A stretch of DNA of 64,000 nucleotides from Megalopta genalis (GCF_051020955.1 NW_027476098.1:1350001-1414000), one strand, 5' to 3'. Shown: positions 42,508-57,370, counted from the first letter of the stretch. Notes: a model not told the origin generated them from the letters alone. Numbers and translations are program-made.

Positions 42508-43450
42508 AAGAACAACAAGAACAATAATAACAACAAGAACAATAATAACAACAAGAAGAACAACAAGAACAACAAGAACAACAAGAACGACAAGAACGAC
42601 AAGCACAACAAGAAGAACAACAAGAACAACAAGAACAACAAGAAGAACAACAAGAACAACAACAACAACAACTAGAACAACAAGAACAACAAGAACAACA
42701 AGAACAACAAGAACAACAAGAACAACAAGAACAAGAACAGCAAGAAAAACAACAGCAAGAACAACATGAACAACAACAACAAGAACAACAACAACAAGAA
42801 CAACAGGAACAACAACAACACAGGAACAACAACAACAACAAGAACGACAAGAACAACAACAACAACAACAACAAGAACAACAAGAACAACAAGAACAACG
42901 AGAACAACGAGAACAACGAGAACAACGAGAACAACGAGAACAACGAGAACAACAAGAACAACAACGAGAACAACAAGAACAACAAGAACCACAAGAACAG
43001 CAAGAACAACAAGAACAAAAAGAACGACAAGAGCAACAAGAGCAACAAAAGCAACAAGAGCCACAAGAACAACAAGACCAAAAATTGCAACAAGAACAAC
43101 GAGAACAACGAGAACAACGAGAACAACGAGAACAACGAGAACAACGAGAACAACGAAAACAACGAGAACAACGAGAACAACGAGAACAACAAGAATAACA
43201 TGAACAACAAGAACAACAAGAACAACAAGAACACCAAGAACAACAAGAACATCAAGAACAACAAGAACAACAAAAACAACAAGAACAACAAGAACAACAA
43301 GAACAACAAGAACAACAAGAACAAGAACAGCAAGAACAACAACAGCAAGAACAGCATGAACAACAACAACAACAACAACAGGAACAACAAGAACCACAAC
43401 GACAAGAACAACAACAACAAGAACAACAAAAACAAGAACAACAAGAACAA

Positions 43451-43481
<31 letters not shown>

Positions 43482-43761
43482 AAGAGCAACAAGAGCAACA
43501 AGAACAACAAGATCAACAAGATCAACAAAAACAACAAGAACAACAAGAACAACAAGAACAACAGGAACAACAACAAAAACAACAAGAACGACAAGAACAA
43601 CAAGAACAACAAAGACAACAAGAACAACAAGAACAACAAGATCAACAAGAACAGCGAGTACTACAACAACAACAAGGACAACAACAACAACTACATCAAG
43701 AACAACGAGAACTGCAACAACAACAAGGACAACAACAACAACTACAACAAGAACAGCAAGG

Positions 43762-43792
<31 letters not shown>

Positions 43793-45633
43793 GAACAACA
43801 AGAACAACAAGAACAACAAGAACAACAAGAACAACAAGAACAACAAGAACAACAAGAACAGCAAGAACAACAAGAACAACAAGAACAACAAGAACAACAA
43901 GAACAACAAGAACAACAAGAACAACAAGAACAACAAGGACAACAAGGACAACAACAATAACAACAACAAGAACAACAAGAACAACAAGAACAACGAGAAC
44001 AACAAGAACAACGAGAACAACGAGAACAACGAGAACAACGAGAACAACGAGAGCAACGAGAACAACGAGAACAACGAGAACAACGAGAACAACGAAAACA
44101 ACGAGAACAACGAGAACAACGAGAACAACAAGAATAACAAGAACAACAAGAACAACAAGAACAACAAGAACAACAAGAACAACAAGAACAACAAGAACAA
44201 CAAGAACACCAAGAACAACAAGAACATCAAGAACAACAAGAACAACAAGAACAACAAGAACAACAAGAACAACAAGAACAACAAGAACAACAAGAACAAC
44301 AAGAACAACAAGAACAACAAGAACAACAAGAACAACAAGTACAACAAGAACAACAAGAATAACAAGAACAACAAGAAGAACAACAAGAACAACAAGAACA
44401 ACAAGAACAACAAGAACAACAAGATCAACAAGATCAACAAGAACAACAAAAACAAGAACAACAAGAACAACAACAAGAACAACAAGAACAACAAGAATAA
44501 CAAGAGCAACAAGAGCAACAAGAACAACAAGATCAACAAGAACAAAAAGGACAACAACAACAAGAACAACAAGGACAACAACAACAACAAGAACAACAAG
44601 AACAACAAGAACAACAAGAACAACAAGAACAACAAGAACAACAAGAACAACAAGAACGACAAGAGCAACAAGGACAACAACAATAACAACAACAAGAACA
44701 ACAAGAACAACAAGAACAATTAGAACAACGAGAACAACGAGAACAACGAGAACAACGAGAACAACGAGAACAACGAGAACAACAAGAATAACAAGAACAA
44801 CAAGAACAACAAGAACAACGAGAACAACGAGAACAACAAGAATAACAAGAACAACAAGAACAACAAGAACAACCAGAACAACAAGAACAACAAGAACAAC
44901 AAGATCAACAAGAACAACAAGAACAACAAGAACAACGAGAACAACGAGAACAACGAGAACAACGAGAACAACGAGAACAACGAGAACAACGAGAACAACG
45001 AGAACAACGAGAACAACGAGAACAACGAGAACAACAAGAACATCAAGAACAACAAGAACAACAAAAACAACAAGAACAACAAGAACAACAAGAACAACAA
45101 GAACAACAAGAACAAGAACAGCAAGAACAACAACAGCAAGAACAGCATGAACAACAACAACAACAACAACAGAAACAACAAGAACCACAACGACAAGAAC
45201 AACAACAACAAGAACAACAAAAACAAGAACAACATGAACAACAAGAGCAACAAGAACAACAAGAGCAACAAGAGCAACAAGAACAACAAGAACAACAAGA
45301 TCAACAAGATCAACAAAAACAACAAGAATAACAAGAACAACAAGAGCAACAAGGACAACAACAACAACAACAACAACAACAACACAGAACAACAAGAACA
45401 ACCGGAACGACAAGAACGACAAGAACAACAAGAGCAACAAGGACAACAACAACAAGAACAACAAGAACAACAAGTACAACAAGAACAACAAGAATAACAA
45501 GAACAACAAGAAGAACAACAAGAACAACAAGAACAACAAGAACAACAAGAACAACAAGATCAACAAGATCAACAAGAACAACAAAAACAAGAACAACAAG
45601 AACAACAACAAGAACAACAAGAACAACAAGAAT
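39314..45633 (+). repeat. 6.3 kb unit, copy 4 (last of the trio)
   Basis: Matches copy 2 at an offset of 12,460 bases and copy 1 at 27,420-27,429. CAATTAG lies at 40,263 and 44,720, GACCAAAAATTGC at 43,076. It has the full 6,319-base form including CCAGAACAGCAAGAAGGAC near 42,000, so the deletion in copy 3 is private to that copy. It runs on without a break into sequence equal to 18,213-21,070. Confidence 0.9.
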
Positions 45634-48510
45634 AACAAGAGCAACAAGAGCAACAAGAACAACAAGATCAACAAGAACAAAAAGGACAACAACAACAAGA
45701 ACAACAAGGACAACAACAACAACAAGAACAACAAGAACAACAAGAACAACAAGAACAACAAGAACAACAAGAACAACAAGAACGACAAGAGCAACAAGGA
45801 CAACAACAATAACAACAACAAGAACAACAAGAACAACAAGAACAATTAGAACAACGAGAACAACGAGAACAACGAGAACAACGAGAACAACGAGAACAAC
45901 GAGAACAACAAGAATAACAAGAACAACAAGAACAACAAGAACAACGAGAACAACGAGAACAACAAGAATAACAAGAACAACAAGAACAACAAGAACAACC
46001 AGAACAACAAGAACAACAAGAACAACAAGATCAACAAGAACAACAAGAACAACAAGAACAACGAGAACAACGAGAACAACGAGAACAACGAGAACAACGA
46101 GAACAACGAGAACAACGAGAACAACGAGAACAACGAGAACAACGAGAACAACGAGAACAACAAGAACATCAAGAACAACAAGAACAACAAAAACAACAAG
46201 AACAACAAGAACAACAAGAACAACAAGAACAACAAGAACAAGAACAGCAAGAACAACAACAGCAAGAACAGCATGAACAACAACAACAACAACAACAGAA
46301 ACAACAAGAACCACAACGACAAGAACAACAACAACAAGAACAACAAAAACAAGAACAACATGAACAACAAGAGCAACAAGAACAACAAGAGCAACAAGAG
46401 CAACAAGAACAACAAGAACAACAAGATCAACAAGATCAACAAAAACAACAAGAATAACAAGAACAACAAGAGCAACAAGGACAACAACAACAACAACAAC
46501 AACAACAACACAGAACAACAAGAACAACCGGAACGACAAGAACGACAAGAACAACAAGAGCAACAAGGACAACAACAACAAGAACAACAACACAGAACAA
46601 CAAGAACAACCGGAACGACAAGAACGACAAGAACAACCAGAACAACAACAACAAGAACAACAAGGACAACAACAACAACAACAACAACAGGAACAACATG
46701 AACAGTAAGAACAACAAGAACAACAAGAACAACAAGAACAACAACAACAAGATCAACAAAAAAAACAAGAACAACAAGAACAACAAGAACAACAACAACA
46801 ACAGGAACAACAACAAAAACAACAAGAACGACAAGAACAACAAGAACAACAAAGACAACAAGAACAACAAGAACAACAAGATCAACAAGAACAGCGAGTA
46901 CTACAACAACAACAAGGACAACAACAACAACTACATCAAGAACAACGAGAACTGCAACAACAACAAGGACAACAACAACAACTACAACAAGAACAGCAAT
47001 AACAACAACAACAACAACAACAAGAACAACAAGAACAACAAGAACAACAAGAACAACAAGAACAACAAGAACAACAAGAACAACAAGAACAACAAGATCA
47101 ACAAGAACAACAAGAACAACAAGAACAGCAAGAACAACAAGAACAGCAAGAACAACAAGAACAACAAGAACAACAAGAACAACAAGAACAACAAGAACAA
47201 CAAGAACAACAAGAACAACAAGAACAACAAGAACAACAAGAACAACAAGGACAACAAGGACAACAACAATAACAACAACAATAACAACAACAAGAACAAC
47301 AAGAACAACGAGAACAACGAGAACAACGAGAACAACGAGAACAACGAGAACAACGAGAACAACGAGAGCAACGAGAACAACGAGAACAACGAGAACAACG
47401 AGAACAACAAGAACAACAAGAACAACAAGAACAACAAGAACAACAAGAACACCAAGAACAACAAGAACATCAAGAACAACAAGAACAACAAGAACAACAA
47501 GAACAACAAGAACAACAAGAACAACAAGAAAAACAAGAACAACAAGAACAACAAGAACAACAAGAACAACAAGAACAACAAGAACAACAAGTACAACAAG
47601 AACAACAAGAACAACAAGAACAACAAGAAGAACAACAAGAACAACAAGAACAACAAGAACAACAAGAACAACAAGAACAACAAGATCAACAAGATCAACA
47701 AGAACAACAAAAACAAGAACAACAAGAACAACAACAAGAACAACAAGAACAACAAGAATAACAAGAGCAACAAGAGCAACAAGAACAACAAGATCAACAA
47801 GAACAACAAGGACAACAACAACAAGAACAACAAGGACAACAACAACAACAAGAACAACAAGAACAACAAGAACAACAAGAACAACAAGAACAACAAGAAC
47901 AACAAGAACAACAAGAACAACAAGAACAACAAGAACAACAAGAACAACAAGAACGACAAGAGCAACAATGACAACAACAATAACAACAACAAGAACAACA
48001 AGAACAACAAGAACAATTAGAACAACGAGAACAACGAGAGCAACGAGAACAACGAGAAAAACGAGAACAACGAGAACAACGAGAACAACGAGAACAACGA
48101 GAACAACGAGAACAACAAGAATAACAAGAACAACAAGAACAACGAGAACAACGAGAACAACAAGAATAACAAGAACAACAAGAACAACAAGAACAACCAG
48201 AACAACAAGAACAACAAGAACAACAAGATCAACAAAAACAACAAGAACAACAAGAACAACAAGAACAACGAGAACAACGAGAACAACGAGAGCAACGAGA
48301 ACAACGAGAACAACGAGAACAACGAGAACAACAAGTACAACAAGAACAACAAGAACGACTAGAGCAACAAGAGCAACAAGAGCAACAAGAGCCACAAGAA
48401 CAACAAGACCAAAAATTGCAGCAAGAACAACAAGAACAACAAGAACAGCAAGATCAACAAGATCAACGAGAACAATAAGAACAACAAGAACAACAAGAAC
48501 AACAAGAACA
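45633..48510 (+). repeat. 2.85 kb tail of the 15 kb composite, copy 2
   Basis: Direct copy of about 18,213-21,070 with the same paired ACACAGAAC motifs (about 46,509 and 46,591), TGA variant at 47,969 and TTGCAG-type landmark at 48,407. Differences are extra CAAGAACAA units, for example before 47,095 and 47,930. It diverges from copy 1 near 48,510, where the array enters the finer mosaic of the right-hand third. Confidence 0.88.
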
Positions 48511-50180
48511 ACAAGAACAACAAGAACAGCAAGAACAACCAGAACAACAATAACAAGAACAACAAGAACGACAAGAACAACAAGAACAACAAGAACAACA
48601 AGAACAACAAGAACAACAAGAACAACAAGAACAACAAGAACAACAAGAACAACAAGAACAACAAGAACAACAAGAAGAACAACAAGAACAACAAGAAGAA
48701 CAACAAGAACAACAAGAACGACAAGAACAACAAGAACAACAAGAAGAACAACAAGAACAACAAGAACAACAAGAAGAACAACAGGAACAACAACAACAGG
48801 AACAACAACAACAACAAGAACGACAAGAACAACAACAACAACAACAAGAACAACAACAACAACAACAAGAACAACGAGAACAACGAGAACAACGAGAACA
48901 ACGAGAACAACGAGAACAACGAGAACAACGAGAACAACGAGAACAACGAGAACAACGAGAACAACGAGAACAACGAGAACAACGAGAACAACGAGAACAA
49001 CGAGAACAACGAGAGCAACGAGAACAACGAGAACAACGAGAACAAAGAGAACAACGAGAACAACGAGAACAACAAGAACAACGAGAACAACAAGAACAAC
49101 AAGAACAGCAAGAACAACAAGAACAACAAGAACAACAAGATCAACAAGAGCAACAAAAGCAACAAGAGCAACAAGAACAACAAGAACAACCAGAACAACA
49201 ACAACAAGGACAACTAGAACAACAACAAGAACAACAACAAGAACAACATGAACAACAAAAACAACAAGAACAACAAGAACAACAAGAACATCTAGAACAA
49301 CCAGAACAACAAGAACAACAAGAACAACAAGAACAACAAGGACAACAACAACAACTACAACAACAAGAACAACAAGAACAACCGGAACGACAAGAACGAT
49401 AAGAACAACCAGAACAACAACAACAAGAACAACAAGGACAACAACAACAACAACAACAACAGGAACAACATGAACAGTAAGAACAACAAGAACAACAACA
49501 ACAAGATCAACAAGAACGACAACAACAACAGGAACAACAACAACAACAACAAGAACGACAAGAACAACAAGAACAACAAAGACAACAAGAACAACAAGAA
49601 CAACAAGATCAACAAGAACAACGAGAACTACAACAACAACAAGGACAACAACAACAACTACAACAAGAACAGCAAGAACAACAACAACAAGAACAACAAG
49701 AACAACAAGAACAACAAGAACAACAAGAACAGCAAGAACAACAAGAACAACAAGAACAACAAGTACAACAAGAACAACAAGAACAACAAGAACAACAAGA
49801 ACAACTAGAACAACAAGAACAACAAGAACAACAAGATCAACAAGAACAACAAGAACAACAAGAACAACAAGAACAACAAGAACAACAAGAACAACAAGAA
49901 CAACAAGAACAACAAGAACAACAAGAACAACAAGAACAACAAGAACAACAAGAACAACAAGAACAACAAGAACAACAAGAACAACAAGAACAACAAGAAC
50001 AACAAGAACAACAAGAACAACAAGAACAACAAGAACAACAACAAGAACAACAAGAACAACAAGAACGACAAGAACAACAAGAACAACAAGAAGAACAACA
50101 AGAACAACAAGAACAACAAGAACAACAACAAGAACAACAAGAAGAACAACAAGAACAACAACAAGAACAGCAACAACAAC
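47700..50180 (+). repeat. 3.14 kb unit, copy 1
   Basis: Matches about 50,800-52,950 at offsets of 3,138-3,156. Shared anchors are CAATGACAAC, CAATTAG (48,017), CGACTAGAG, TTGCAG landmark (48,407), a long CGA block with CAAAGAGAAC (48,870-49,070), ACATCTAGAAC (49,290), AACCGGAACGACAAGAACGATAAG and AACAGTAAG. Related but shorter versions lie at about 56,990-58,700 and 62,030-63,300. Confidence 0.8.
48870..49070 (+). repeat. Largest uninterrupted CAACGAGAA block of the right third
   Basis: About twenty units with one GAGAGC near 49,012 and one CAAAGAGAAC near 49,043 close to the right end. Sisters at 52,020-52,205, 57,882-58,010 and 62,990-63,130 keep the CAAAGAGAAC variant. The last has lost one CAA triplet (GAGAACGAGAAC, about 63,057-63,068). 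Confidence 0.83.
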
Positions 50181-50181
50181 A

Positions 50182-50800
50182 ACTAGAACAACAAGAACAA
50201 CAAGAACAACAAGAACACCAAGAACAACAAGAACAACAAGAACAACAAGAACAACAAGAACAACAAGAACAGCAAGATCAACAAGATCAACAAAAACAAC
50301 AAGAACAACAAGAACAACGAGAACAACTAGAACAAGAACAGCAAGAACAACAACAGCAAGAACAGCATGAACAACAACAACAAGAACAACAAGAACAACA
50401 AGAACAACAACAAGAACAACAAGAAGAACAACAAGAACAACAACAAGAACAGCAACAACAACAACTAGAACAACAAGAACAACAAGATCAACAAGAACAA
50501 CGAGAACTACAACAACAACAAGGACAACAACAACAACTACAACAAGAACAGCAAGAACAACAACAACAAGAACAACAAGAACAACAAGAACAACAAGAAC
50601 AGCAAGAACAACAAGAACAACAAGAACAACAAGTACAACAAGAACAACAAGAACAACAAGAACAACAAGAACAACTAGAACAACAAGAACAACAAGAACA
50701 ACAAGATCAACAAGAACAACAAGAACAACAAGAACAACAAGAACAACAAGAACAACAAGAACAACAAGAACAACAAGAACAACAAGAACAACAAGATCAA
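50182..50800 (+). repeat. Short shuffled segment between the 3.14 kb units
   Basis: Holds GAACACCAAG, GATCAACAAGATCAAC, ACTAGAAC, AACAGCATGAAC and a second copy of the CGAGAACTACAACAAC and AACTACAACAAGAACAG stretch seen at 49,620. It then repeats the CAAGTACAA to ACTAGAAC stretch seen at about 49,755-49,810. It looks like a local patchwork of neighbouring sequence rather than new material. Confidence 0.55.
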
Positions 50801-52950
50801 CAAGATCAACAAGAACAACAAAAACAAGAACAACAAGAACAACAACAAGAACAACAAGAACAACAAGAATAACAAGAACAACAAGAACAACAAGATCAAC
50901 AAGATCAACAAGAACAACAAAAACAAGAACAACAAGAACAACAACAAGAACAACAAGAACAACAAGAATAACAAGAGCAACAAGAGCAACAAGAACAACA
51001 AGATCAACAAGAACAACAAGGACAACAACAACAAGAACAACAAGGACAACAACAACAACAAGAACAACAAGAACAACAAGAACAACAAGAACAACAAGAA
51101 CAACAAGAACGACAAGAGCAACAATGACAACAACAATAACAACAACAAGAACAACAAGAACAACAAGAACAATTAGAACAACGAGAACAACGAGAACAAC
51201 GAGAACAACGAGAAAAACGAGAACAACGAGAACAACGAGAACAACGAGAACAACAAGAATAACAAGAACAACAAGAACAACGAGAACAACGAGAACAACA
51301 AGAATAACAAGAACAACAAGAACAACAAGAACAACCAGAACAACAAGAACAACAAGAACAACAAGATCAACAAAAACAACAAGAACAACAAGAACAACAA
51401 GAACAACGAGAACAACGAGAACAACGAGAGCAACGAGAACAACGAGAACAACGAGAACAACGAGAACAACAAGTACAACAAGAACAACAAGAACGACTAG
51501 AGCAACAAGAGCAACAAGAGCAACAAGAGCCACAAGAACAACAAGACCAAAAATTGCAGCAAGAACAACAAGAACAACAAGAACAGCAAGATCAACAAGA
51601 TCAACGAGAACAATAAGAACAACAAGAACAACAAGAACAACAAGAACAACAAGAACAACAAGAACAGCAAGAACAACCAGAACAACAATAACAAGAACAA
51701 CAAGAACGACAAGAACAACAAGAACAACAAGAACAACAAGAACAACAAGAACAACAAGAACAACAAGAACAACAAGAACAACAAGAACAACAAGAACAAC
51801 AAGAACAACAAGAACAACAAGAAGAACAACAAGAACAACAAGAAGAACAACAAGAACAACAAGAACGACAAGAACAACAAGAACAACAAGAAGAACAACA
51901 AGAACAACAAGAACAACAAGAAGAACAACAGGAACAACAACAACAGGAACAACAACAACAACAAGAACGACAAGAACAACAACAACAACAACAACAAGAA
52001 CAACAACAACAACAACAAGAACAACGAGAACAACGAGAACAACGAGAACAACGAGAACAACGAGAACAACGAGAACAACGAGAACAACGAGAACAACGAG
52101 AACAACGAGAACAACGAGAACAACGAGAACAACGAGAACAACGAGAGCAACGAGAACAACGAGAACAACGAGAACAAAGAGAACAACGAGAACAACGAGA
52201 ACAACAAGAACAACAAGAACAGCAAGAACAACAAGAACAACAAGAACAACAAGATCAACAAGAGCAACAAATGCAACAAGAGCAACAAGAACAACAAGAA
52301 CAACCAGAACAACAACAACAAGGACAACTAGAACAACAACAAGAACAACAACAAGAACAACATGAACAACAAAAACAACAAGAACAACAAGAACAACAAG
52401 AACATCTAGAACAACCAGAACAACAAGAACAACAAGAACAACAAGAACAACAAGGACAACAACAACAACTACAACAACAAGAACAACAAGAACAACCGGA
52501 ACGACAAGAACGATAAGAACAACCAGAACAACAACAACAAGAACGATAAGAACAACCAGAACAACAACAACAAGAACAACAAGGACAACAACAACAACAA
52601 CAACAACAGGAACAACATGAACAGTAAGAACAACAAGAACAACAACAACAAGATCAACAAGAACGACAACAACAACAGGAACAACAACAACAACAACAAG
52701 AACGACAAGAACAACAAGAACAACAAAGACAACAAGAACAACAAGAACAACAAGATCAACAAGAACAACGAGAACTACAACAACAACAAGGACAACAACA
52801 ACAACTACAACAAGAACAGCAAGAACAACAACAACAAGAACAACAAGAACAAGAAGAACAACAAGAACAGCAAGAACAACAAGAACAACAAGAACAACAA
52901 GTACAACAAGAACAACAAGAACAACAAGAACAACAAGAACAACTAGAACA
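50800..52950 (+). repeat. 3.14 kb unit, copy 2
   Basis: Second member of the pair, with CAATTAG at 51,173, landmark at 51,545, CGA block 52,020-52,205 and ACATCTAGAAC at 52,404. It has small private changes: CAAATGCAAC for CAAAAGCAAC near 52,270, and a doubled GAACGATAAGAACAACC near 52,510 and 52,543. It is shorter than copy 1 by a few 9-base units. Confidence 0.8.
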
Positions 52951-53149
52951 ACAAGAACAACAAGAACAACAAGATCAACAAGAACAACAAGAACAACAAG
53001 AACAGCAAGAACAACAAGAACAACAAGAACAACAAGAACAACAAGAACAACAAGAACAACAAGAACAACAAGAACAACAAGAACAACAAGAACAGCAAGA
53101 TCAACAAGATCAACAAAAACAACAAGAACAACAAGAACAACGAGAACAA

Positions 53150-53302
53150 CTAGAACAAGAACAGCAAGAACAACAACAGCAAGAACAGCATGAACAACAA
53201 CAACAAGAACAACATGAACAACAACAACAACAGGAACAACAAGAACCACAACGACAAAAACAACAACAACAAGAACAACAAAAACAAGAACAACAAGAAC
53301 AA

Positions 53303-53333
<31 letters not shown>

Positions 53334-54290
53334 AAGAGCAACAAGAGCAACAAGAACAACAAGATCAACAAGAACAACAAGCACAACAAGAACAACAAGA
53401 ACAACAAGAACAACAAGAACAACAAGAACGACAAGAGCAACAAGAGCAACAAGAGCAACAAGAGCCACAAGAACAACAAGACCAAAAATTGCAACAAGAA
53501 CAACAAGAACAACAAGAACAACAAGAACAACAAGATCAACAAGATCAACAAGATCAACAAGAACAACAAGAACAACAAGAACAACAAGAACAACAAGAAC
53601 AACAAGAACAACAAGAACAACAAGAACAACCGGAACAGCAAGAACAACCAGAACAACAAGAACAACCAGAACAACAAGAACAACAAGAACAACAAGATCA
53701 ACAAGAACAACAAGAACAACAAGAACAACATGGACAACAAGGACAACAACAATAACAACAACAAGAACAACAAGAACAACGAGAACAACGAGAACAACGA
53801 GGACAACGAGAACAACGAGAACAACGAGAACAACAAGAACAACAAGAACGACAAGAGCAACAAGAGCAACAAGAGCAACAAGAGCCACAAGAACAACAAG
53901 ACCAAAAATTGCAACAAGAACAACAAGAACAACAAGAACAACAAGAACAACAAGAACAACAAGAACAACAAGAACAACAAGAACAACAAGAACAACAAGA
54001 ACAACAAGAACAACCGGAACAACAAGAACAACCAGAACAACAAGAACAACCAGAACAACAAGAACAACAAGAACAACAAGAACAACCAGAACAATAAGAA
54101 CAACCAGAACAACAAGAACAACAAGAACAACAAGGACAACAACAACAACAAGAACAACAAGAACAACAAGAACAACAAGAACAACAAGAACAACAAGAAG
54201 AACAACAAGAACAACAACAAGAACAACAACAACAACAACTAGAACAACAAGAACAACAAGAACTACAATAACAAAATAAACAAGAACAAC
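53150..54290 (+). repeat. 1.4 kb unit, copy 1
   Basis: Matches about 54,570-55,740 at offsets of 1,413-1,449. It contains AACAGCATGAAC, CAACGACAAAAAC, CAAGCACAAC, two GACCAAAAATTGC landmarks (53,480 and 53,900) in the TTGCAAC form, CAACCGGAACAGC, several CAACCAGAA units, a CGA block with CGAGGACAACGAG (53,778-53,830), ACTAGAAC and CTACAATAACAAAATAAAC. In copy 1 a private CATGGAC stands near 53,729. Confidence 0.8.
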
Positions 54291-54569
54291 AAGAACAACA
54301 AGAACAACAAGAACAACAAGAACAACAAGAACAACAAGAACAACAAGAACAACAAGAACAACAAGAACAACAAGAACGACAAGAGCAACAAGAACAACAA
54401 GAACAACAAGAACAACAAGAACAACAAGAACAACAAGAACAACAAGAACAACAAGAACAACAAGAACAACAAGAACAACAAGAACAACAAGAAGAACAAC
54501 AAGAACAACAAGAACAACAAGAACGACAAGAACAACAAAAACAACAAGAACAACAAGAACAACGAGAAC

Positions 54570-54724
54570 AACTAGAACAAGAACAGCAAGAACAACAACA
54601 GCAAGAACAGCATGAACAACAACAACAAGAACAACAGGAACAACAACAACAACAGGAACAACAAGAACCACAACGACAAAAACAACAACAACAAGAACAA
54701 CAAAAACAAGAACAACAAGAACAA

Positions 54725-54755
<31 letters not shown>

Positions 54756-55740
54756 AAGAGCAACAAGAGCAACAAGAACAACAAGAACAACAAGCACAAC
54801 AAGAACAACAAGAACAACAAGAACAACAAGAACAACAAGAACGACAAGAGCAACAAGAGCAACAAGAGCAACAAGAGCCACAAGAACAACAAGACCAAAA
54901 ATTGCAACAAGAACAACAAGAACAACAAGAACAACAAGAACAACAAGATCAACAAGATCAACAAGATCAACAAGAACAACAAGAACAACAAGAACAACCG
55001 GAACAGCAAGAACAACCAGAACAACAAGAACAACCAGAACAACAAGAACAACAAGAACAACAAGATCAACAAGAACAACAAGAACAACAAGAACAACAAG
55101 GACAACAAGGACAACAACAATAACAACAACAAGAACAACAAGAACAACGAGAACAACGAGAACAACGAGGACAACGAGAACAACGAGAACAACGAGAACA
55201 ACAAGAACAACAAGAACGACAAGAGCAACAAGAGCAACAAGAGCAACAAGAGCCACAAGAACAACAAGACCAAAAATTGCAACAAGAACAACAAGAACAA
55301 CAAGAACAACAAGAACAACAAGATCAACAAGATCAACAAGATCAACAAGAACAACAAGAACAACAAGAACAACAAGAACAACAAGAACAACAAGAACAAC
55401 AAGAACAACAAGAACAACAAGAACAACAAGAACAACCGGAACAACAAGAACAACCAGAACAACAAGAACAACCAGAACAACAAGAACAACAAGAACAACA
55501 AGAACAACAAGAACAACCAGAACAATAAGAACAACCAGAACAACAAGAACAACAAGAACAACAAGGACAACAACAACAACAAGAACAACAAGAACAACAA
55601 GAACAACAAGAACAACAAGAACAACAAGAACAACAAGAACAACAAGAAGAACAACAAGAACGACAACAAGAACAACAACAACAACAACTAGAACAACAAG
55701 AACAACAAGAACTACAATAACAAAATAAACAAGAACAACA
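54570..55740 (+). repeat. 1.4 kb unit, copy 2
   Basis: Same order as copy 1, with landmarks at 54,893 and 55,268 and ending in CTACAATAACAAAATAAAC near 55,711. It carries CAAGAACGACAACAAG near 55,657 where copy 1 has CAAGAACAACAACAAG. Between the two copies lies a nearly uniform CAAGAACAA stretch (54,290-54,570). Confidence 0.8.
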
Positions 55741-57370
55741 AGAACAACAAGAACAACAAGAACAACAAGAACAACAAGAACAACAAGAACAACAAGAACA
55801 ACAAGAACAACAAGAACAACAAGAACAACAAGAACAACAAGAACGACAAGAGCAACAAGAGCAACAAGAGCAACAAGAGCCACAAGAACAACAAGACCAA
55901 AAATTGCAACAAGAACAACAAGAACAACAAGAACAACAAGAACAACAAGATCAACAAGATCAACAAGATCAACAAGAACAACAAGAACAACAAGAACAAC
56001 AAGAACAACAAGAACAACAAGAACAACAAGAACAACAAGAACAACCGGAACAACAAGAACAACCAGAACAACAAGAACAACCAGAACAACAAGAACAACA
56101 AGAACAACAAGATCAACAAGAACAACAAGAACAACAAGGACAACAAGGACAACAACAATAACAACAACAAGAACAACAAGAACAACGAGAACAACGAGAA
56201 CAACGAGGACAACGAGAACAACGAGAACAACGAGAACAACGAGAACAACGAGAACAACGAGAACAACGAGAACAACGAGAACAACGAGAACAACGAGAAC
56301 AACGAGAACAACGAGAACAACAAGAACAACAAGAACAACAAGAACAAGAAGAACGACTAGAGCAACAAGAGCAACAAGAGCAACAAGAGCCACAAGAACA
56401 ACAAGACCAAAAATTGCAGCAAGAACAACAAGAACAACAAGAACAACAAGATCAACAAAATCAACGAGAACAACAAGAACAACAAGAACAACAAGAACAA
56501 CAAGAACAACAAGAACAACAAGAACAACAAGAACAACCAGAACAACAATAACAAGAACAACAAGAACAACAAGAACAACAAGAACAACAAGAACAACAAG
56601 AACAACAAGAACAACAAGAACAACAAGAACAACAAGAAGAACAACAAGAACAACAACAAGAACAACTAGAACAACAAGAACAACAAGAACAACAAGAACA
56701 ACAAGAACAACAAGAACAACAAGAACAACAAGAACAACAAGAACAACAAGAACAAGAACAGCAAGAAAAACAACTGCAAGAACAACATGAACAACAACAA
56801 CAAGAACAACAACAACAAGAACAACAGGAACAACAACAACAACAGGAACAACAACAACAACAAGAACGACAAGAACAACAACAACAACAACAACAAGAAC
56901 AACAAGAACAACAAGAACAACAAGAACAACAAGAACAACAAGAACAACAAGAACAACAAGAACAACAAGAACGACAAGAGCAACAAGGACAACAACAATA
57001 ACAACAACAAGAACAACAAGAACAACAAGAACAATTAGAACAACGAGAACAACGAGAACAACGAGAACAACGAGAACAACGAGAACAACGAGAACAACGA
57101 GAACAACGAGAACAACAAGAATAACAAGAACAACAAGAACAACGAGAACAACGAGAACAACAAGAATAACAAGAACAACAAGAACAACCAGAACAACAAG
57201 AACAACAAGAACAACAAGATCAACAAAAACAACAAGAACAACAAGAACAACAAGAACAACGAGAACAACGAGAACAACGAGAGCAACGAGAACAACGAGA
57301 ACAACGAGAACAACGAGAACAACGAGAACAACGAGAACAACGAGAACAACAAGTACAACAAGAACAACAA
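55700..57370 (+). repeat. 4.36 kb-spaced unit, copy 1
   Basis: Matches about 60,080-61,510 at offsets of 4,353-4,380. Anchors are CAAAATAAAC, landmarks at 55,895 and 56,405, CAACCGGAACAAC, a CGA block (56,184-56,320), AAGAAGAACGACTAGAG, AAAATCAACGAG, ACAACTGCAAG (about 56,771) and CAATTAG (57,035). Confidence 0.78.
56184..56320 (+). repeat. CAACGAGAA block with CGAGGAC
   Basis: About fifteen units. The third unit is CGAGGACAACGAG, as in the shorter blocks at 53,778-53,830 and 55,146-55,198. Its sister at 60,562-60,690 has one unit fewer. Growth of the right part of the block beyond the GGAC variant separates this pair from the 1.4 kb units. Confidence 0.8.
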
